DNA of 64,000 bases from Butyricimonas virosa (GTDB lineage: Bacteria; Bacteroidota; Bacteroidia; Bacteroidales; Marinifilaceae): the NCBI RefSeq assembly GCF_025148635.1, contig NZ_CP102269.1, positions 4,749,255 to 4,813,254 on the forward strand, given 5' to 3'. The notes under the pieces are model-generated. The model was not told the origin of the DNA and searched no databases. It saw nothing but the letters and a program-made list of their open reading frames with translations. The first letter of the stretch is position 1, and each line of letters opens with the position of its first letter. Below, in pieces: positions 53,091-62,595 of the stretch. A program made the translations under genes and the position numbers.

Positions 53091-53777
53091 CTCTCCTACA
53101 TATAAACTGGCTATTCCAAAAGTCAACCGCTGTTGCGAAACATTCGAGTAACCGGCACCCCGCATAATATCCAGAAAATTCTTCCCTTGCGGAAACGCAA
53201 ACACTGAAGCGGGTAAATATTCATACGCCTTCCGGTTCCCGGAAATCACCCCTCCCACAAAAGGCAGGATATATCTAAAATAGAAATTATACAACTGTTT
53301 CATCGGAAAATGCTCTGGTGTCGAAAATTCCAGAATGACCACCTTTCCCCCGGGTTTCAATACTCGACACATTTCCGTCAATCCTAATTCAAGATGTTCA
53401 AAATTACGCACGCCAAAAGCAACCGTCACGGCATCAAAAGTATTTGAATCGAAGGTGAGGTTCTCGCTATCCCCAAACTGAAAATCAAGCTGATCAGATA
53501 ACCCCTTTGCTTTTGCTTTCTCCCGTGCCACGGCCAACATATTTTCCGAAATGTCGGCCCCGACCACTCGTTTCACTCCATGTTTCAACGCTTCGATTGA
53601 AAAATCTCCCGTCCCACAAGCAATATCCAACACCAAATCCTTTCGCCCCGCACCGACAACTTTCATTGCCTTCTTACGCCAGCTTTTATCTATACCCATT
53701 GACAACAGATGATTCAACAAATCGTACTTCGGTGCGATCCCGTTAAACATCTCCTGTACCTTCTCTTTTTTAGCCAT
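53085..53777 (-). CDS. ubiE: Demethylmenaquinone methyltransferase
   Basis: A 230-residue SAM-dependent methyltransferase (UbiE/MenG) that completes menaquinone. MFNGIAPKYDLLNHLLSMGIDKSWR is the family N-terminal signature, LDIACGTGDFSIEAL binds SAM, VTVAFGVRNFEHLELGLTEMCRVLKPGG and YEYLPASVFAFPQG are the two UbiE motifs. Start at 53777 gives standard length. Menaquinone is also the likely partner of the Hdr-like membrane subunit encoded at 28437. Confidence 0.96.
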   Translation of the reverse strand: MAKKEKVQEMFNGIAPKYDLLNHLLSMGIDKSWRKKAMKVVGAGRKDLVLDIACGTGDFSIEALKHGVKRVVGADISENMLAVAREKAKAKGLSDQLDFQFGDSENLTFDSNTFDAVTVAFGVRNFEHLELGLTEMCRVLKPGGKVVILEFSTPEHFPMKQLYNFYFRYILPFVGGVISGNRKAYEYLPASVFAFPQGKNFLDIMRGAGYSNVSQQRLTFGIASLYVGEK

Positions 53778-53919
53778 GACTTTATTCTTTTATTTCGGAG
53801 GCGAAAATAACGAATTCTACCACTTTTTAAAAGGAATCCCAGTTTTATTAACTTCATTCGTCCATGGAAATAACCATTCAGACAACATTCCCGACCCGAT
53901 TCGATCAACCACAAACAAA

Positions 53920-53957
53920 GAGTCGCGAAAACTCTCTCAAAAGAGTTTCCGCGACTC
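53920..53957 (-). terminator. Terminator of the DUF2776-like gene
   Basis: GAGTCGCGAAAACTCT / AGAGTTTCCGCGACTC form a long stem with one mismatch, loop CTCAAA; on the minus strand TTTGTTTG follows. It lies 38 bp after the gene at 53995. Confidence 0.8.
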
Positions 53958-53994
53958 GGAAATATAAACTCAAATCAAAACCTCCGAAAGAACA

Positions 53995-55035
53995 TTACTT
54001 GCCTGAAGTCCCGCTTTCCAAAATACTAACGATAGAGAAAAGTGAAAAACAAATTCCTCCTAATCCGATCAATACCCTAGAGGGAACAAAAAAAGCGTTG
54101 TCAACAGATGCTTCCTCGAAAAGAAATGCCCCCAAGAAAAGAGCAAATAAAGCAGTCATCACGGGAATCAACGGGATACGATTTGCCAACTTGCATTCCT
54201 GACGCCACACTTTGGCTAATAACAGAATCTTACTGGAAATACTAAAACAGACGAGACCTAAACCAATAAGAATAAAACCGGTTGTATTCACGGGGACGGG
54301 TGCTGCCAACAGCTCGATAATTCCCCCCACGATGCAGATCGTCCCCATGAAAAACACCAGTCTTGGCCAATATTTTCGATCTTTCTCACCATAATCATTC
54401 CTGATCTGACGAGATATACTTGCAACCAGCCCGATCAAACTCGTACAAATACAAGCCAACCCGGCCATCACGCTTCCGGCAACCAAATGATCACCCCCGG
54501 AGCCAGACAACAATACTATCGCCCAAACCCACGCTACCGTGGCAAACAAAACGGTTAACCCGATCAGCACCCTTTCCGTGGTAGTCGAGAAACCGTTAGG
54601 ATTAATTTTATCACTTGTCCCATGCGAATTCACCGGAATAAGAGTGAATTTAGTAGATGAAGTTGCCGCCGTTGAAATACAAGCCGCAATCAACGACACT
54701 CCACAGATCACGTGTCCTGGGACAAATAAATTCTGCGGTTCAGGAGAACTGAACAAATAAATACCCCAGAGCATCGTTCCTAAAGCGAATAAATATCCCA
54801 TACCGGGTAATAAATATTTCGCGACAGGATTATACGTGTGGATCAATTGCCGAATAATCGTAGCTGCCGTGGCAAACAACGCAATACAAAGTACGCCTAA
54901 TGAAAATACGACCGGCCCCGCTACCCACCGTGCTTCATCATTCCCGTAACCAAAGATATACCCTCCAAAGAAAAAGCAAATCAACGCCATCAACAAGGGA
55001 ATAAATCGAAACAATACACTAATTCCGTAATTCAT
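53995..55035 (-). CDS. DUF2776-like ten-helix membrane protein built from internal repeats
   Basis: 346 residues, about ten transmembrane helices. MNYGISVLFRFIPLLMALICFFFGGYIFG and the overall pattern resemble DUF2776 proteins of enterobacteria; function unknown. The chain looks like five copies of a two-helix unit with a recurring G-x-C-x(3)-S/A core: GVLCIALFATAATIIRQLI, CGVSLIAACISTAATS, AGLACICTSLIGLVASISRQI, IGLGLVCFSISSKILLLAKV, IGLGGICFSLFSIVSI. Lack of charged residues in the helices argues against a proton-driven pump. Single gene with its own terminator. Confidence 0.75.
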   Translation of the reverse strand: MNYGISVLFRFIPLLMALICFFFGGYIFGYGNDEARWVAGPVVFSLGVLCIALFATAATIIRQLIHTYNPVAKYLLPGMGYLFALGTMLWGIYLFSSPEPQNLFVPGHVICGVSLIAACISTAATSSTKFTLIPVNSHGTSDKINPNGFSTTTERVLIGLTVLFATVAWVWAIVLLSGSGGDHLVAGSVMAGLACICTSLIGLVASISRQIRNDYGEKDRKYWPRLVFFMGTICIVGGIIELLAAPVPVNTTGFILIGLGLVCFSISSKILLLAKVWRQECKLANRIPLIPVMTALFALFLGAFLFEEASVDNAFFVPSRVLIGLGGICFSLFSIVSILESGTSGK

Positions 55036-55131
55036 AAGTCATTCATTTAAATTCCTATGAATATACGGTGATTAACATATTCGGTTACCCCGTTTACTTG
55101 AAAAAAATATAAAATAAGAAAAAGCCGTTCG

Positions 55132-56124
55132 CTACTCTTCGTTCAATACCCTCCACAACATATCTTTCAATTCCATGATTCCACTCCCCGTTACGGAAGA
55201 AATGAACACGTAGGGAATATCCGGTAAATCTTTCTCCATTTCGGCCATCAGCTCCTTATCAATAAAATCCGATTTACTGATAGCCAAAAGTCGTTTTTTA
55301 TCCAACAACTCGGGATTATACTGTTTTAGCTCGTTTAACAAAATTTTATACTCCCCGTGAATATCCTCACTATCCGAGGGAACCATGAACAATAACACTG
55401 AATTTCGTTCAATATGTCGCAAGAAACGCAGCCCCAGACCTTTTCCCAAATGCGCCCCCTCTATGATTCCGGGAATATCAGCCATCACAAAAGAACGGTT
55501 ATCCCTGTAATTCACAATTCCCAAATTCGGAACCAACGTGGTAAACGGATAGTTTGCGATCTCTGGTTTTGCCGCAGAAACAACGGATAGCAACGTTGAC
55601 TTACCCGCATTCGGGAAACCTACTAGACCGACATCGGCAAGCACTTTCAATTCCAGAATGACACTCCGTTCCACCCGGGGTTCTCCCGGCTGCGCGTAAC
55701 GAGGCGTCTGATTCGTGGCCGAACGGAAATTCCAGTTTCCCAAACCACCACGACCACCACGAACAGCAACACAAAGCTCTTCGTCTTTCGTGATCTCGCA
55801 AATCGTTTCCCCGGTATCCGCATCCCGGGCAACAGTTCCCAGCGGAACATCTATAATGACATCTTTCCCGTCAGCTCCTGTACATAGATTTCCACTCCCG
55901 CTCTCACCGTCTTCAGCATACACGTGACGCTGGAATTTCAAGTGAATCAAGGTCCAGTAATTCCGGTTTCCTTTTAATATCACGTGTCCTCCGCATCCAC
56001 CATTACCACCATCAGGTCCTCCCTTGGCAGAACGTTTATCCCGATGAAGATGCATAGATCCCGGCCCTCCGGCTCCACTACGACAGAATATTTTCACGTA
56101 ATCGACAAAGTTCGTTGATGCCAT
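55132..56124 (-). CDS. obgE: Obg GTPase (ObgE/CgtA)
   Basis: A 330-residue ribosome-associated GTPase. The Obg N-terminal domain has the glycine-rich repeats ([33 protein letters not shown]). The G domain has [12 protein letters not shown] (G1), [16 protein letters not shown] (switch II) and SKSDFIDKE (G4). It ends shortly after the G domain, without the C-terminal OCT domain of some species. It acts in 50S assembly and stress responses. Confidence 0.95.
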   Translation of the reverse strand: MASTNFVDYVKIFCRSGAGGPGSMHLHRDKRSAKGGPDGGNGGCGGHVILKGNRNYWTLIHLKFQRHVYAEDGESGSGNLCTGADGKDVIIDVPLGTVARDADTGETICEITKDEELCVAVRGGRGGLGNWNFRSATNQTPRYAQPGEPRVERSVILELKVLADVGLVGFPNAGKSTLLSVVSAAKPEIANYPFTTLVPNLGIVNYRDNRSFVMADIPGIIEGAHLGKGLGLRFLRHIERNSVLLFMVPSDSEDIHGEYKILLNELKQYNPELLDKKRLLAISKSDFIDKELMAEMEKDLPDIPYVFISSVTGSGIMELKDMLWRVLNEE

Positions 56125-56187
56125 CTCAATAATTTTAAATTTATAGATTTTTTAAATTTTAAACTGAAAACGACATCATCCGTTTGT

Positions 56188-56220
56188 CATTTTCAATTTT
56201 CAATTTTCAATTTTCAATTG
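56188..56220. repeat. Four tandem ATTTTCAATT-type units
   Basis: ATTTTCA-ATTTTCA-ATTTTCA-ATTTTCAATTG: the most regular copy of this repeat in the window. It lies in the hpt-obgE gap and supplies the hpt stop region. Confidence 0.85.
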
Positions 56221-56746
56221 TATAAAGGTCCGGATAATTACGCCCTAATCCGTCATAATCCAACCCGTGCCCTACCACGAAATCATTCTCCAGAGCAATA
56301 CACTTGTAATCAATCGTTAGGTCGTATTTCAACGCTTTCGGTTTGTAAAACAACGCAGCCACCTTCACTTGTTTCGGATGTTTCTCTTCCAATATTTTTT
56401 TCATATGCATAATGGACTCTCCCGAATCAATCATATCCTCCAAAATCACAACGGTTCGTCCCGCAATATCTTCCCGTAACCCGATCAGGTCCTGCACCTT
56501 TCCCGTTGAAGACAACCCGGCATAAGAAGCAATCTTCACGAAACTGATTTCCGCCCCATCGATCGTGATATGTTTCAACAAATCAGCCACGAACATAAAC
56601 GCCCCGTTCAACACTCCCAGAAACAAAGGACGTTCACCCGCCAATTCTCGATTGATCTGGGCTCCAACCCGCTCTATTTCCCGGTCGATCACGTCAGCCT
56701 CAATCATCAGTCGGAAACTCCGATCATGCAATTTGATTCTTTTCAT
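56207..56746 (-). CDS. hpt: Hypoxanthine phosphoribosyltransferase
   Basis: 179 residues from MKRIKLHDRSFRLMI; an ATG nine bases upstream (56755) is an alternative. It salvages hypoxanthine and guanine using PRPP. The PRPP loop VVILEDMIDSGESIMHM, FLGVLNGAFMFVADLLKHI and the base-contact DFVVGHGLDYDGLGRNYPDLY are all present. It is divergent from purE, another purine gene, and followed by obgE in the same direction. Confidence 0.95.
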   Translation of the reverse strand: MKRIKLHDRSFRLMIEADVIDREIERVGAQINRELAGERPLFLGVLNGAFMFVADLLKHITIDGAEISFVKIASYAGLSSTGKVQDLIGLREDIAGRTVVILEDMIDSGESIMHMKKILEEKHPKQVKVAALFYKPKALKYDLTIDYKCIALENDFVVGHGLDYDGLGRNYPDLYTIEN

Positions 56747-56806
56747 CCTGTGCATATTTCTCTTTTGAATGATAGACCTATCGTCTCTCTAATCCATTTT
56801 TTTATT

Positions 56807-56824
56807 TAACTTTGCGCAAAAGTA
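56807..56824. promoter_or_regulatory. Overlapping divergent -7 boxes of purE and hpt
   Basis: TAACTTTG (56807-56814, plus) and, two bases on, CAAAAGTA (56817-56824, minus-strand TACTTTTG) are two -7 boxes on opposite strands of the near-palindrome CTTTGCGCAAAAG. Start sites would lie within each other's promoter. Confidence 0.45.
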
Positions 56825-56853
56825 CAACTTTGAATTTAAAATCCGGTAAAAAT

Positions 56854-57360
56854 ATGGATCCAAAAGTAAGTATTATAATGGGTAGCACGTCAGACCTGCC
56901 CGTCATGGAAAAAGCCGCAAAAGTGTTAAACGATTTTTGCATACCTTTCGAAATCAATGCCCTCTCCGCTCACCGCACACCGGCAGAAGTGGAGTCTTTT
57001 GCCAAAAACGCACAGAAACGGGGTATTGAAGTTATCATCGCCGGAGCCGGAATGGCCGCACACCTACCGGGTGTTATCGCTGCCATGACACCAATTCCCG
57101 TGATCGGTGTTCCCATCAACGCTTCTCTTGACGGGATGGACGCTCTTTTAGCCATCGCCCAAATGCCTCCGGGCATCCCGGTTGCCACCACCGCCATCAA
57201 CGGGGCCATGAATGCCGGTATTCTGGCTGCACAAATTTTGGCTATTGGCGACAACGCATTAAAAGCCAAGATTGTAGACTTCAAAGAATCTTTGAAAAAG
57301 AAAATCGTTGATGCCAACAACGAACTGGCAAAAGTAAAATACGATTACAAGACGAATTAA
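56854..57360 (+). CDS. purE: 5-(carboxyamino)imidazole ribonucleotide mutase
   Basis: 168 residues from the ATG at 56854, the standard class I PurE length; the frame opens 42 bases earlier without a good start. It converts N5-CAIR to CAIR in purine synthesis. MGSTSDLPVMEKA and the catalytic SAHRTP are present, then AGAGMAAHLPGVIAA and GVPINASLDGMDALLAIAQMP. No purK is adjacent. Confidence 0.96.
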   Translation: MDPKVSIIMGSTSDLPVMEKAAKVLNDFCIPFEINALSAHRTPAEVESFAKNAQKRGIEVIIAGAGMAAHLPGVIAAMTPIPVIGVPINASLDGMDALLAIAQMPPGIPVATTAINGAMNAGILAAQILAIGDNALKAKIVDFKESLKKKIVDANNELAKVKYDYKTN

Positions 57361-57382
57361 TTCCCCCGGAAAGAATCAATAT

Positions 57383-57420
57383 AAGAATTCCCCTAAAATG
57401 AACTTTTAGGGGAATTCTTT
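57383..57420 (+). terminator. Intrinsic terminator of purE
   Basis: AAGAATTCCCCTAAAA and TTTTAGGGGAATTCTT form a perfect 16-bp stem with a short loop, 22 bp after the stop. Confidence 0.9.
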
Positions 57421-57550
57421 ATTCACTATCGAAACAGTTTATCTCTCGATCAGAAACTACAAATCATAACTTACAAAATTCCTGTTTTAACTATATTGAC
57501 CCGCCATAACTAAAAAACAAGATTTTTAGAAAAATATCCAAAACATTTCC

Positions 57551-57558
57551 TACCTTTG
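57551..57558 (+). promoter_or_regulatory. Predicted -7 box for the HhH-barrel gene
   Basis: TACCTTTG matches TAnnTTTG; a weak TTAG lies 21 bases upstream. Start near 57565 supports translation from the ATG at 57624 rather than earlier. Confidence 0.4.
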
Positions 57559-57623
57559 AAACATCGGCTATTTACGTGTATTTGTTCACGCAATCAATTT
57601 CCGTTGACGAAAACATTTATATC

Positions 57624-59684
57624 ATGCGACAAATTATACATGTCGTTATTTTACTTTTTATTATCCCTTGCTCCGTGTACTCACAGAGCGTACCGGATAT
57701 TGAAAAACTATTGGAAACAAACGACATCGAATCATCGGAAGATTATTACGAGGACATGATCAACTCTCTGATCCACCTCTCCGTACAACCGATAAACCTC
57801 AATTCAGCCGGATTCGATAGCTTGAAAATGTTATTTTTCCTTTCCGATGCGCAGATAGACAACTTACTAGATTTCCGTAAAAAACACGGGGCTTTTACTC
57901 ACCCGAACGAACTTCTACTCATCACCGGAATCAGTCAACAGGATTTATCCAACATCAAACCATTTATACGCATCGGAACGTACACACCCGAAAAGCAATC
58001 CCGTTATCACCTTTCGCAAGAAATCCTCGCTCGCTTAAAAATGACCCGCCCGAAACAAGCCGGTTACAAAAAGTTCAGCCGGAAAGCCTTTTTGTACGAA
58101 AAGGACTATATCACCAAAAAACAAAGCCGCTTTCAAGGACCACCCGTAGGTACATTACTAAAATACAAAATATCAAACCAGCAACGCTGGCAAGGGGGCC
58201 TCACGTTAGAAAACGACCCGGGAGAAAATTATTTCACGAAAAACCAGAAAACAGGGTTTGACTTTCTTTCCGTCCACGTATGCTACACCCCGGAAAAAAT
58301 TATCCACCGGATAATTATCGGTGACTATAAATTGCAATGGGGACAGGGATTACTGGCATGGAGCGGTTACTCTTCCGGGAAATCGACCTCCACTCTTAGT
58401 AACGAGAAATCAGGAAACGGCATTGCACCCTACACCTCTACCGATGAAAACCGCTACCTACGAGGTATAGCCGCCAGTCTGCACCCGACACGCACGGTTA
58501 CCACCGAAATTTTCGTTTCTTACAAGAAAACGGACGGTAATCTCGCTGATCTTGATACCCTTACTCCGGAAGCCGTGCAAACCGCCTCCCTTTACCAAAC
58601 AGGTTATCATCGGAATTCCTCAGAATGCGATAAAAAACACATCTTAAAAGAATTCACGACAGGCCTATCAACCCGTCTAAATCACCGTTACTTTCGCATC
58701 GGTATTCAATTATTACATTATAACTTTTCGCCGCCCCTAACCATTGGCAAAGCCTCCTACCAACAATACAACGAAACGGGTAATCAACGCACTCTCGTAA
58801 GCATTGACTACAAAACCGGAGGCTACCATTTCTACCTATTCGGGGAAACAGCACGTAGTGGCAACGGGGCATGGGCAACCATCAACGGTTTACGCTACAG
58901 CGGGATTCCTCGACTCGCCCTATGTGCCCTCTATCGCCACTACGATAAAGGCTATCACTCTCACTACAATAGCGGTTTTGCCGAATACTCCAACACGACA
59001 AACGAAGAAGGATTATACCTAGGTCTCGAAAGTACCCCTTTCCGCAATCTAAAAATTAATGTTTATTATGATCGGTTCCGTTTTTTCTCGCCCCGTTATC
59101 AAGCAACCATCCCCGGCAAAGGCCAAGAGATCATGGGAGATGTCACGTTCAACCGCTCTCGCTGGGATTGTTCGTTTCGTTTCAAACACGAAGACAAACC
59201 GGAAGACGATAAAACAGGAGAATCCCTTCAATCCGTCTCCCGTGTAAAACAGGAATACAGGCTCCAATTTACCTACTCCATCTGCGAGCAATTAAAATCC
59301 CGTACCCGAACCAGTTACACTCGTTACGTAAAAAAAGAAAAACACGAAGGCGGTTACCTATTCTATCAAGACATTATGTACTCATCCCTCCAAACCAGCC
59401 TAAAAGCCCAATTCCGATTCGCTTACTTCGACACGGACAGCTACAACACCAGAATATACGCCTACGAAAACAACGTTCTCTACGGTTACTCCTTTCCCGC
59501 CTTGTACGATCGGGGCTTCCGCTCCTACCTCAATCTCAACTGGAAACCCTTCTCTCTCATCACCCTCTATCTGAAAGCCGGTCTCACCTACTACCCCGAC
59601 AAATCAACCATTAGCTCCTCTCTAACCCAAATCAACGACAACAAACTATTCGACCTCTCCTTCCAAATCCGCATAAAACTCTAG
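57624..59684 (+). CDS. Outer-membrane barrel protein with N-terminal helix-hairpin-helix domain
   Basis: 686 residues from the ATG at 57624, giving a signal peptide (MRQIIHVVILLFIIPCSVYSQ). Residues about 35-115 form a ComEA-like helix-hairpin-helix region (INLNSAGFDSLKMLFFLSDAQIDNLLDFRKKHGAFTHPNELLLITGI). From about 130 on the sequence is amphipathic beta strands rich in Tyr and Phe, ending SFQIRIKL with a terminal hydrophobic pattern typical of barrels. Such proteins recur in Bacteroidetes, with no known function. An HhH outside the cytoplasm suggests binding DNA or protein at the surface. No competence gene is adjacent. Confidence 0.75.
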   Translation: MRQIIHVVILLFIIPCSVYSQSVPDIEKLLETNDIESSEDYYEDMINSLIHLSVQPINLNSAGFDSLKMLFFLSDAQIDNLLDFRKKHGAFTHPNELLLITGISQQDLSNIKPFIRIGTYTPEKQSRYHLSQEILARLKMTRPKQAGYKKFSRKAFLYEKDYITKKQSRFQGPPVGTLLKYKISNQQRWQGGLTLENDPGENYFTKNQKTGFDFLSVHVCYTPEKIIHRIIIGDYKLQWGQGLLAWSGYSSGKSTSTLSNEKSGNGIAPYTSTDENRYLRGIAASLHPTRTVTTEIFVSYKKTDGNLADLDTLTPEAVQTASLYQTGYHRNSSECDKKHILKEFTTGLSTRLNHRYFRIGIQLLHYNFSPPLTIGKASYQQYNETGNQRTLVSIDYKTGGYHFYLFGETARSGNGAWATINGLRYSGIPRLALCALYRHYDKGYHSHYNSGFAEYSNTTNEEGLYLGLESTPFRNLKINVYYDRFRFFSPRYQATIPGKGQEIMGDVTFNRSRWDCSFRFKHEDKPEDDKTGESLQSVSRVKQEYRLQFTYSICEQLKSRTRTSYTRYVKKEKHEGGYLFYQDIMYSSLQTSLKAQFRFAYFDTDSYNTRIYAYENNVLYGYSFPALYDRGFRSYLNLNWKPFSLITLYLKAGLTYYPDKSTISSSLTQINDNKLFDLSFQIRIKL

Positions 59685-59695
59685 AAGGGCAAAAG

Positions 59696-59815
59696 CCCCT
59701 CTAAATTTTAGATTTTAAATTGAATGACTTAATAATTTTCTCTCACATTCCACAGCCTCCATTTATCCTCTATCTTTTAACTTTTAGCTTTTAGTTTTTA
59801 ACTTTTATCTTTCCC
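59696..59815. repeat. AT-rich house-style repeats at the end of the his operon
   Basis: TAAATTTTAGATTTTAAATT and ACTTTTAGCTTTTAGTTTTT-type units fill the gap; the hisIE stop and last codons (KDKS) fall in the second set. No clear terminator hairpin was found here. Confidence 0.6.
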
Positions 59816-60409
59816 ATGTCTCCCCTCCAACACCCTCACCACATCCTCCAAGCCATATCCCTTCGCGATTAACAATACGATATAGTGGTACATCAAATCG
59901 GCTGCCTCATTTAAAAATAATTCTTCATTATCATCTTTGGCTTCGATAACCAATTCCACGGCCTCCTCTCCCACCTTTTGGGCCACCTTGTTAATTCCCT
60001 TTCCAATCAGGCGGGCCGTATAGGATATTTCCGGAGACTCGTCTTTTCGTTTTTCCAAATATCGCTGCAAGTAAAACAAGAAATCCTTATTCACGTTCTT
60101 TTCTCCCCAGCACGTATCTTGCCCCGTGTGACAAGTCGGTCCCACGGGATTCACCTTCACCAATAACGAATCCCGATCACAATCTACCAGAACCTCCTTC
60201 ACCCGTAAAAAGTGCCCACTCTCCTCTCCTTTTGTCCACAACCGCTGCCGGGAACGACTAAAAAAACATACTTTCCCGGAACGCTCCGTCTCGACAAGAG
60301 ATTCCCGATTCATATACCCTTGCATTAACACCACTCGCGTATCTGCATCCTGTACGATTGCCGGAATTAACCCGGCCGCATCAAATTTTAATTCTGTAAT
60401 ATTTACCAT
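59798..60409 (-). CDS. hisIE: Bifunctional phosphoribosyl-AMP cyclohydrolase / phosphoribosyl-ATP pyrophosphohydrolase
   Basis: 203 residues from the ATG at 60409; the longer frame uses a TTG within hisF. It carries out steps two and three of histidine synthesis. The HisI domain (1-110) has LMQGYMNRESLVETERSGK, FFSRSRQRLWTKGEESGH, DCDRDSLL and GPTCHTGQDTCW with metal ligands. The HisE domain (115-203) has SYTARLIGKGINKVAQKVGEEAVELVIEAK and EAADLMYHYIVLL. It is last in the operon, 13 bp after hisF. Confidence 0.95.
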   Translation of the reverse strand: MVNITELKFDAAGLIPAIVQDADTRVVLMQGYMNRESLVETERSGKVCFFSRSRQRLWTKGEESGHFLRVKEVLVDCDRDSLLVKVNPVGPTCHTGQDTCWGEKNVNKDFLFYLQRYLEKRKDESPEISYTARLIGKGINKVAQKVGEEAVELVIEAKDDNEELFLNEAADLMYHYIVLLIAKGYGLEDVVRVLEGRHGKDKS

Positions 60410-60422
60410 TTCATTAAATATT

Positions 60423-61178
60423 TTATCGAACCACAATACCTTTTCCTTTCAAAAAACATTTCAACTCCGGAATCCGAATCTGCCCAAAATGAAAAACTCC
60501 GGCAGCCAACACGGCATCCGCTTTTCCCCGGGTCAAAGCCTCATAAAAATCATCCGGACACCCCGCTCCACCGGATGCAATGACCGGAATATTAACCAAA
60601 TCCGCCACTCGTCCGGTTGCCTCACAAGCAAATCCTTGATGTGTTCCATCATGATCCATCGAGGTAAACAAGATCTCCCCAGCCCCTCTTTCTTCCGCCT
60701 CCTTCACCCATGAAAAAAGTTCCCGATGGGTAGCCACCCATCCCCCATGACTGTACACTCGCCACTCTTCACCATCTCGACGAGCATCCACCGCCACGAC
60801 AACACATTGTTTACCAAATGCCGCTGCCAACCGATCTATCAAACCCGGGTCTTTCAAAACACTGGAATTTACAGACACTTTATCTGCACCCTTTTTCAAA
60901 AGAGCCTCCACATCCCGTTCCGATGAAATACCACCACCCACGGTAAAAGGAATCCGCACTTGTCGGGCCACCCGTTCCACCCACTCCAAGCGTGTACCCC
61001 GGTGATCGAAGCTTGCCGTGATGTCCAAAAACACCAACTCATCCGCCCCTTCTTCTGAATATCGACCGGCCAACTCCACAATATCCCCAGCATCCCTCAG
61101 ATTCTCAAAATTTACCCCTTTCACCGTCCTCCCCGCCTTCACATCCAAACATGGAATAATTCTTTTTGCTAAAACCAT
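60423..61178 (-). CDS. hisF: Imidazole glycerol phosphate synthase cyclase subunit
   Basis: A 251-residue TIM barrel that closes the imidazole ring with ammonia from His[19 protein letters not shown] has catalytic Asp 11, and [14 protein letters not shown] the second Asp. [20 protein letters not shown] and [17 protein letters not shown] are family motifs. The phosphate sites GGGISSERD and ASGGAG are present. Complete and standard length. Confidence 0.97.
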   Translation of the reverse strand: MVLAKRIIPCLDVKAGRTVKGVNFENLRDAGDIVELAGRYSEEGADELVFLDITASFDHRGTRLEWVERVARQVRIPFTVGGGISSERDVEALLKKGADKVSVNSSVLKDPGLIDRLAAAFGKQCVVVAVDARRDGEEWRVYSHGGWVATHRELFSWVKEAEERGAGEILFTSMDHDGTHQGFACEATGRVADLVNIPVIASGGAGCPDDFYEALTRGKADAVLAAGVFHFGQIRIPELKCFLKGKGIVVR

Positions 61179-61185
61179 CCTTATT

Positions 61186-61251
61186 AATTTTAAATTTTAG
61201 ATTTCCACCCACAAAGTCCACCCTTCTCAATCGTAATTCATAAATCGTAAA
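61186..61251. repeat. AT-rich repeats between hisF and hisA
   Basis: ATTTTAAATTTTAGATTT and CGTAATTCATAAATCGTAAA units occupy the gap; the variant continues into the last codons of hisA (ENLEFKM). Confidence 0.6.
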
Positions 61252-61965
61252 TTAATTAGCTCTATCCATTTTAAATTCTAAATTCTCATAAAACGCCTTC
61301 CCCACGATCACGGAAGAAATCCCCACATTCTCCAACGCTTGAATATCCTCCATCCCACCAACTCCTCCGGATGCGATAAACGTAATATCCGGGTAACGAG
61401 TCACCAACTCACGATACAACTCCAAAGAGACTCCCCCCAACATTCCATCCCGGGTAATATCCGTACACATCACGTTCTTCAACACAGGCATATAAGCCTC
61501 TATTAACTCGTATATCGTTGTCTCCGTCTCCACTTTCCACCCCTGAACACACACATGCCCGTCTCTTACATCTGCCCCGATAATAACCCGTCCGGCCCCG
61601 TATCTCTCCAGACACTCCCGTGTTTTTTCCCTATTTTGCTGGGCCATACTCCCGATGCAAACAAATGAGGCCCCCGCATCAAACACCCGACAAATATCCT
61701 CGTCATTTTTGATACCCCCACTAAAATCAACCTCCAAACGAGTCGCCACACAAATTCGTTCCAGCACCCGCCAATTTATCACCCGAGACTCCCTAGCCCC
61801 ATCTAAATCCACAAGATGCAAACGCTTCATTCCCATATCTTCGAAACGTCGGGCAGCCTCCACCGGATCATCATAATAAGTTTTACACTCATCGTAATTT
61901 CCCCGGGTAAGCCTCACGCATTTGCCCCCTATAACATCTATTGCCGGAATAACCGTTATCTTCAT
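61252..61965 (-). CDS. hisA: ProFAR isomerase (phosphoribosylformimino-AICAR-P isomerase)
   Basis: A 237-residue TIM barrel catalysing the fourth step. VIPAIDVIGGKCVRLTRGNYDE holds the general base Asp, VIIGADVRDGHVCVQGW the acid Asp; DFSGGIKNDED and ASGGVGGMEDI bind phosphate. The final residues YENLEFKMDRAN are read from an AT-rich repeat that elsewhere is intergenic, so the C-terminus may have been rebuilt by it. It starts 5 bp after hisH. Confidence 0.96.
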   Translation of the reverse strand: MKITVIPAIDVIGGKCVRLTRGNYDECKTYYDDPVEAARRFEDMGMKRLHLVDLDGARESRVINWRVLERICVATRLEVDFSGGIKNDEDICRVFDAGASFVCIGSMAQQNREKTRECLERYGAGRVIIGADVRDGHVCVQGWKVETETTIYELIEAYMPVLKNVMCTDITRDGMLGGVSLELYRELVTRYPDITFIASGGVGGMEDIQALENVGISSVIVGKAFYENLEFKMDRAN

Positions 61966-61970
61966 TTCTT

Positions 61971-62555
61971 TTACATTTTTAAAAAGTTTTCAATCATCTT
62001 TTCCCCAACCCCGGCCGATTTCTCCGGATGAAACTGGCATCCCCAAAAATTATCTTTACGAATCGCCGCGGAAAAAGCCATCTGATAATCACACGTGGCA
62101 ATGGTATACTCACCAACAGGCACACAATACGAATGCACGAAATACACCATATCCCCCTCGACAACCCCGTCAAACAACCCGGACTTCAATCTCCGAATTC
62201 CATTCCACCCCATATGAGGTACTTTACTGCATCGCCCGAATTCTTTCACCCGCATCGGGAATATCCCTAATCCTTCCGTATCCCCCTCTTCCGAATAAGC
62301 ACACATCAACTGCATTCCCAAACATATCCCCAACACGGGAACCTTCAATTCCGGAATCACCCGATCCATCCCGCTTTCCCTTAGTTGCCGCATGGCCGCT
62401 GCAGCTTGCCCCACTCCCGGAAAGATCACCTTATCAGCTTCCCTTACCACCCGAGGATCAGCGCTACAAACAACCTCATACCCCAACCTCTCTATCGCAA
62501 CCCTCACCGAAAACAAATTTCCAGCCCCGTACTCTATAATTACTATTTTACTCAT
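61971..62555 (-). CDS. hisH: Imidazole glycerol phosphate synthase glutaminase subunit
   Basis: 194 residues, a class I glutamine amidotransferase. IIEYGAGNLFSVRVAIERLG opens the fold; LGICLGMQLMCAYSEEG has the nucleophile Cys and WGCQFHPEKSAGVG the His-Glu pair. It supplies ammonia to HisF. It is separated from hisB by a GC-rich palindromic element. Confidence 0.96.
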   Translation of the reverse strand: MSKIVIIEYGAGNLFSVRVAIERLGYEVVCSADPRVVREADKVIFPGVGQAAAAMRQLRESGMDRVIPELKVPVLGICLGMQLMCAYSEEGDTEGLGIFPMRVKEFGRCSKVPHMGWNGIRRLKSGLFDGVVEGDMVYFVHSYCVPVGEYTIATCDYQMAFSAAIRKDNFWGCQFHPEKSAGVGEKMIENFLKM

Positions 62556-62595
62556 TTCAATAAAAAAATATCATAATCCTATTCTTTTCAAACTA

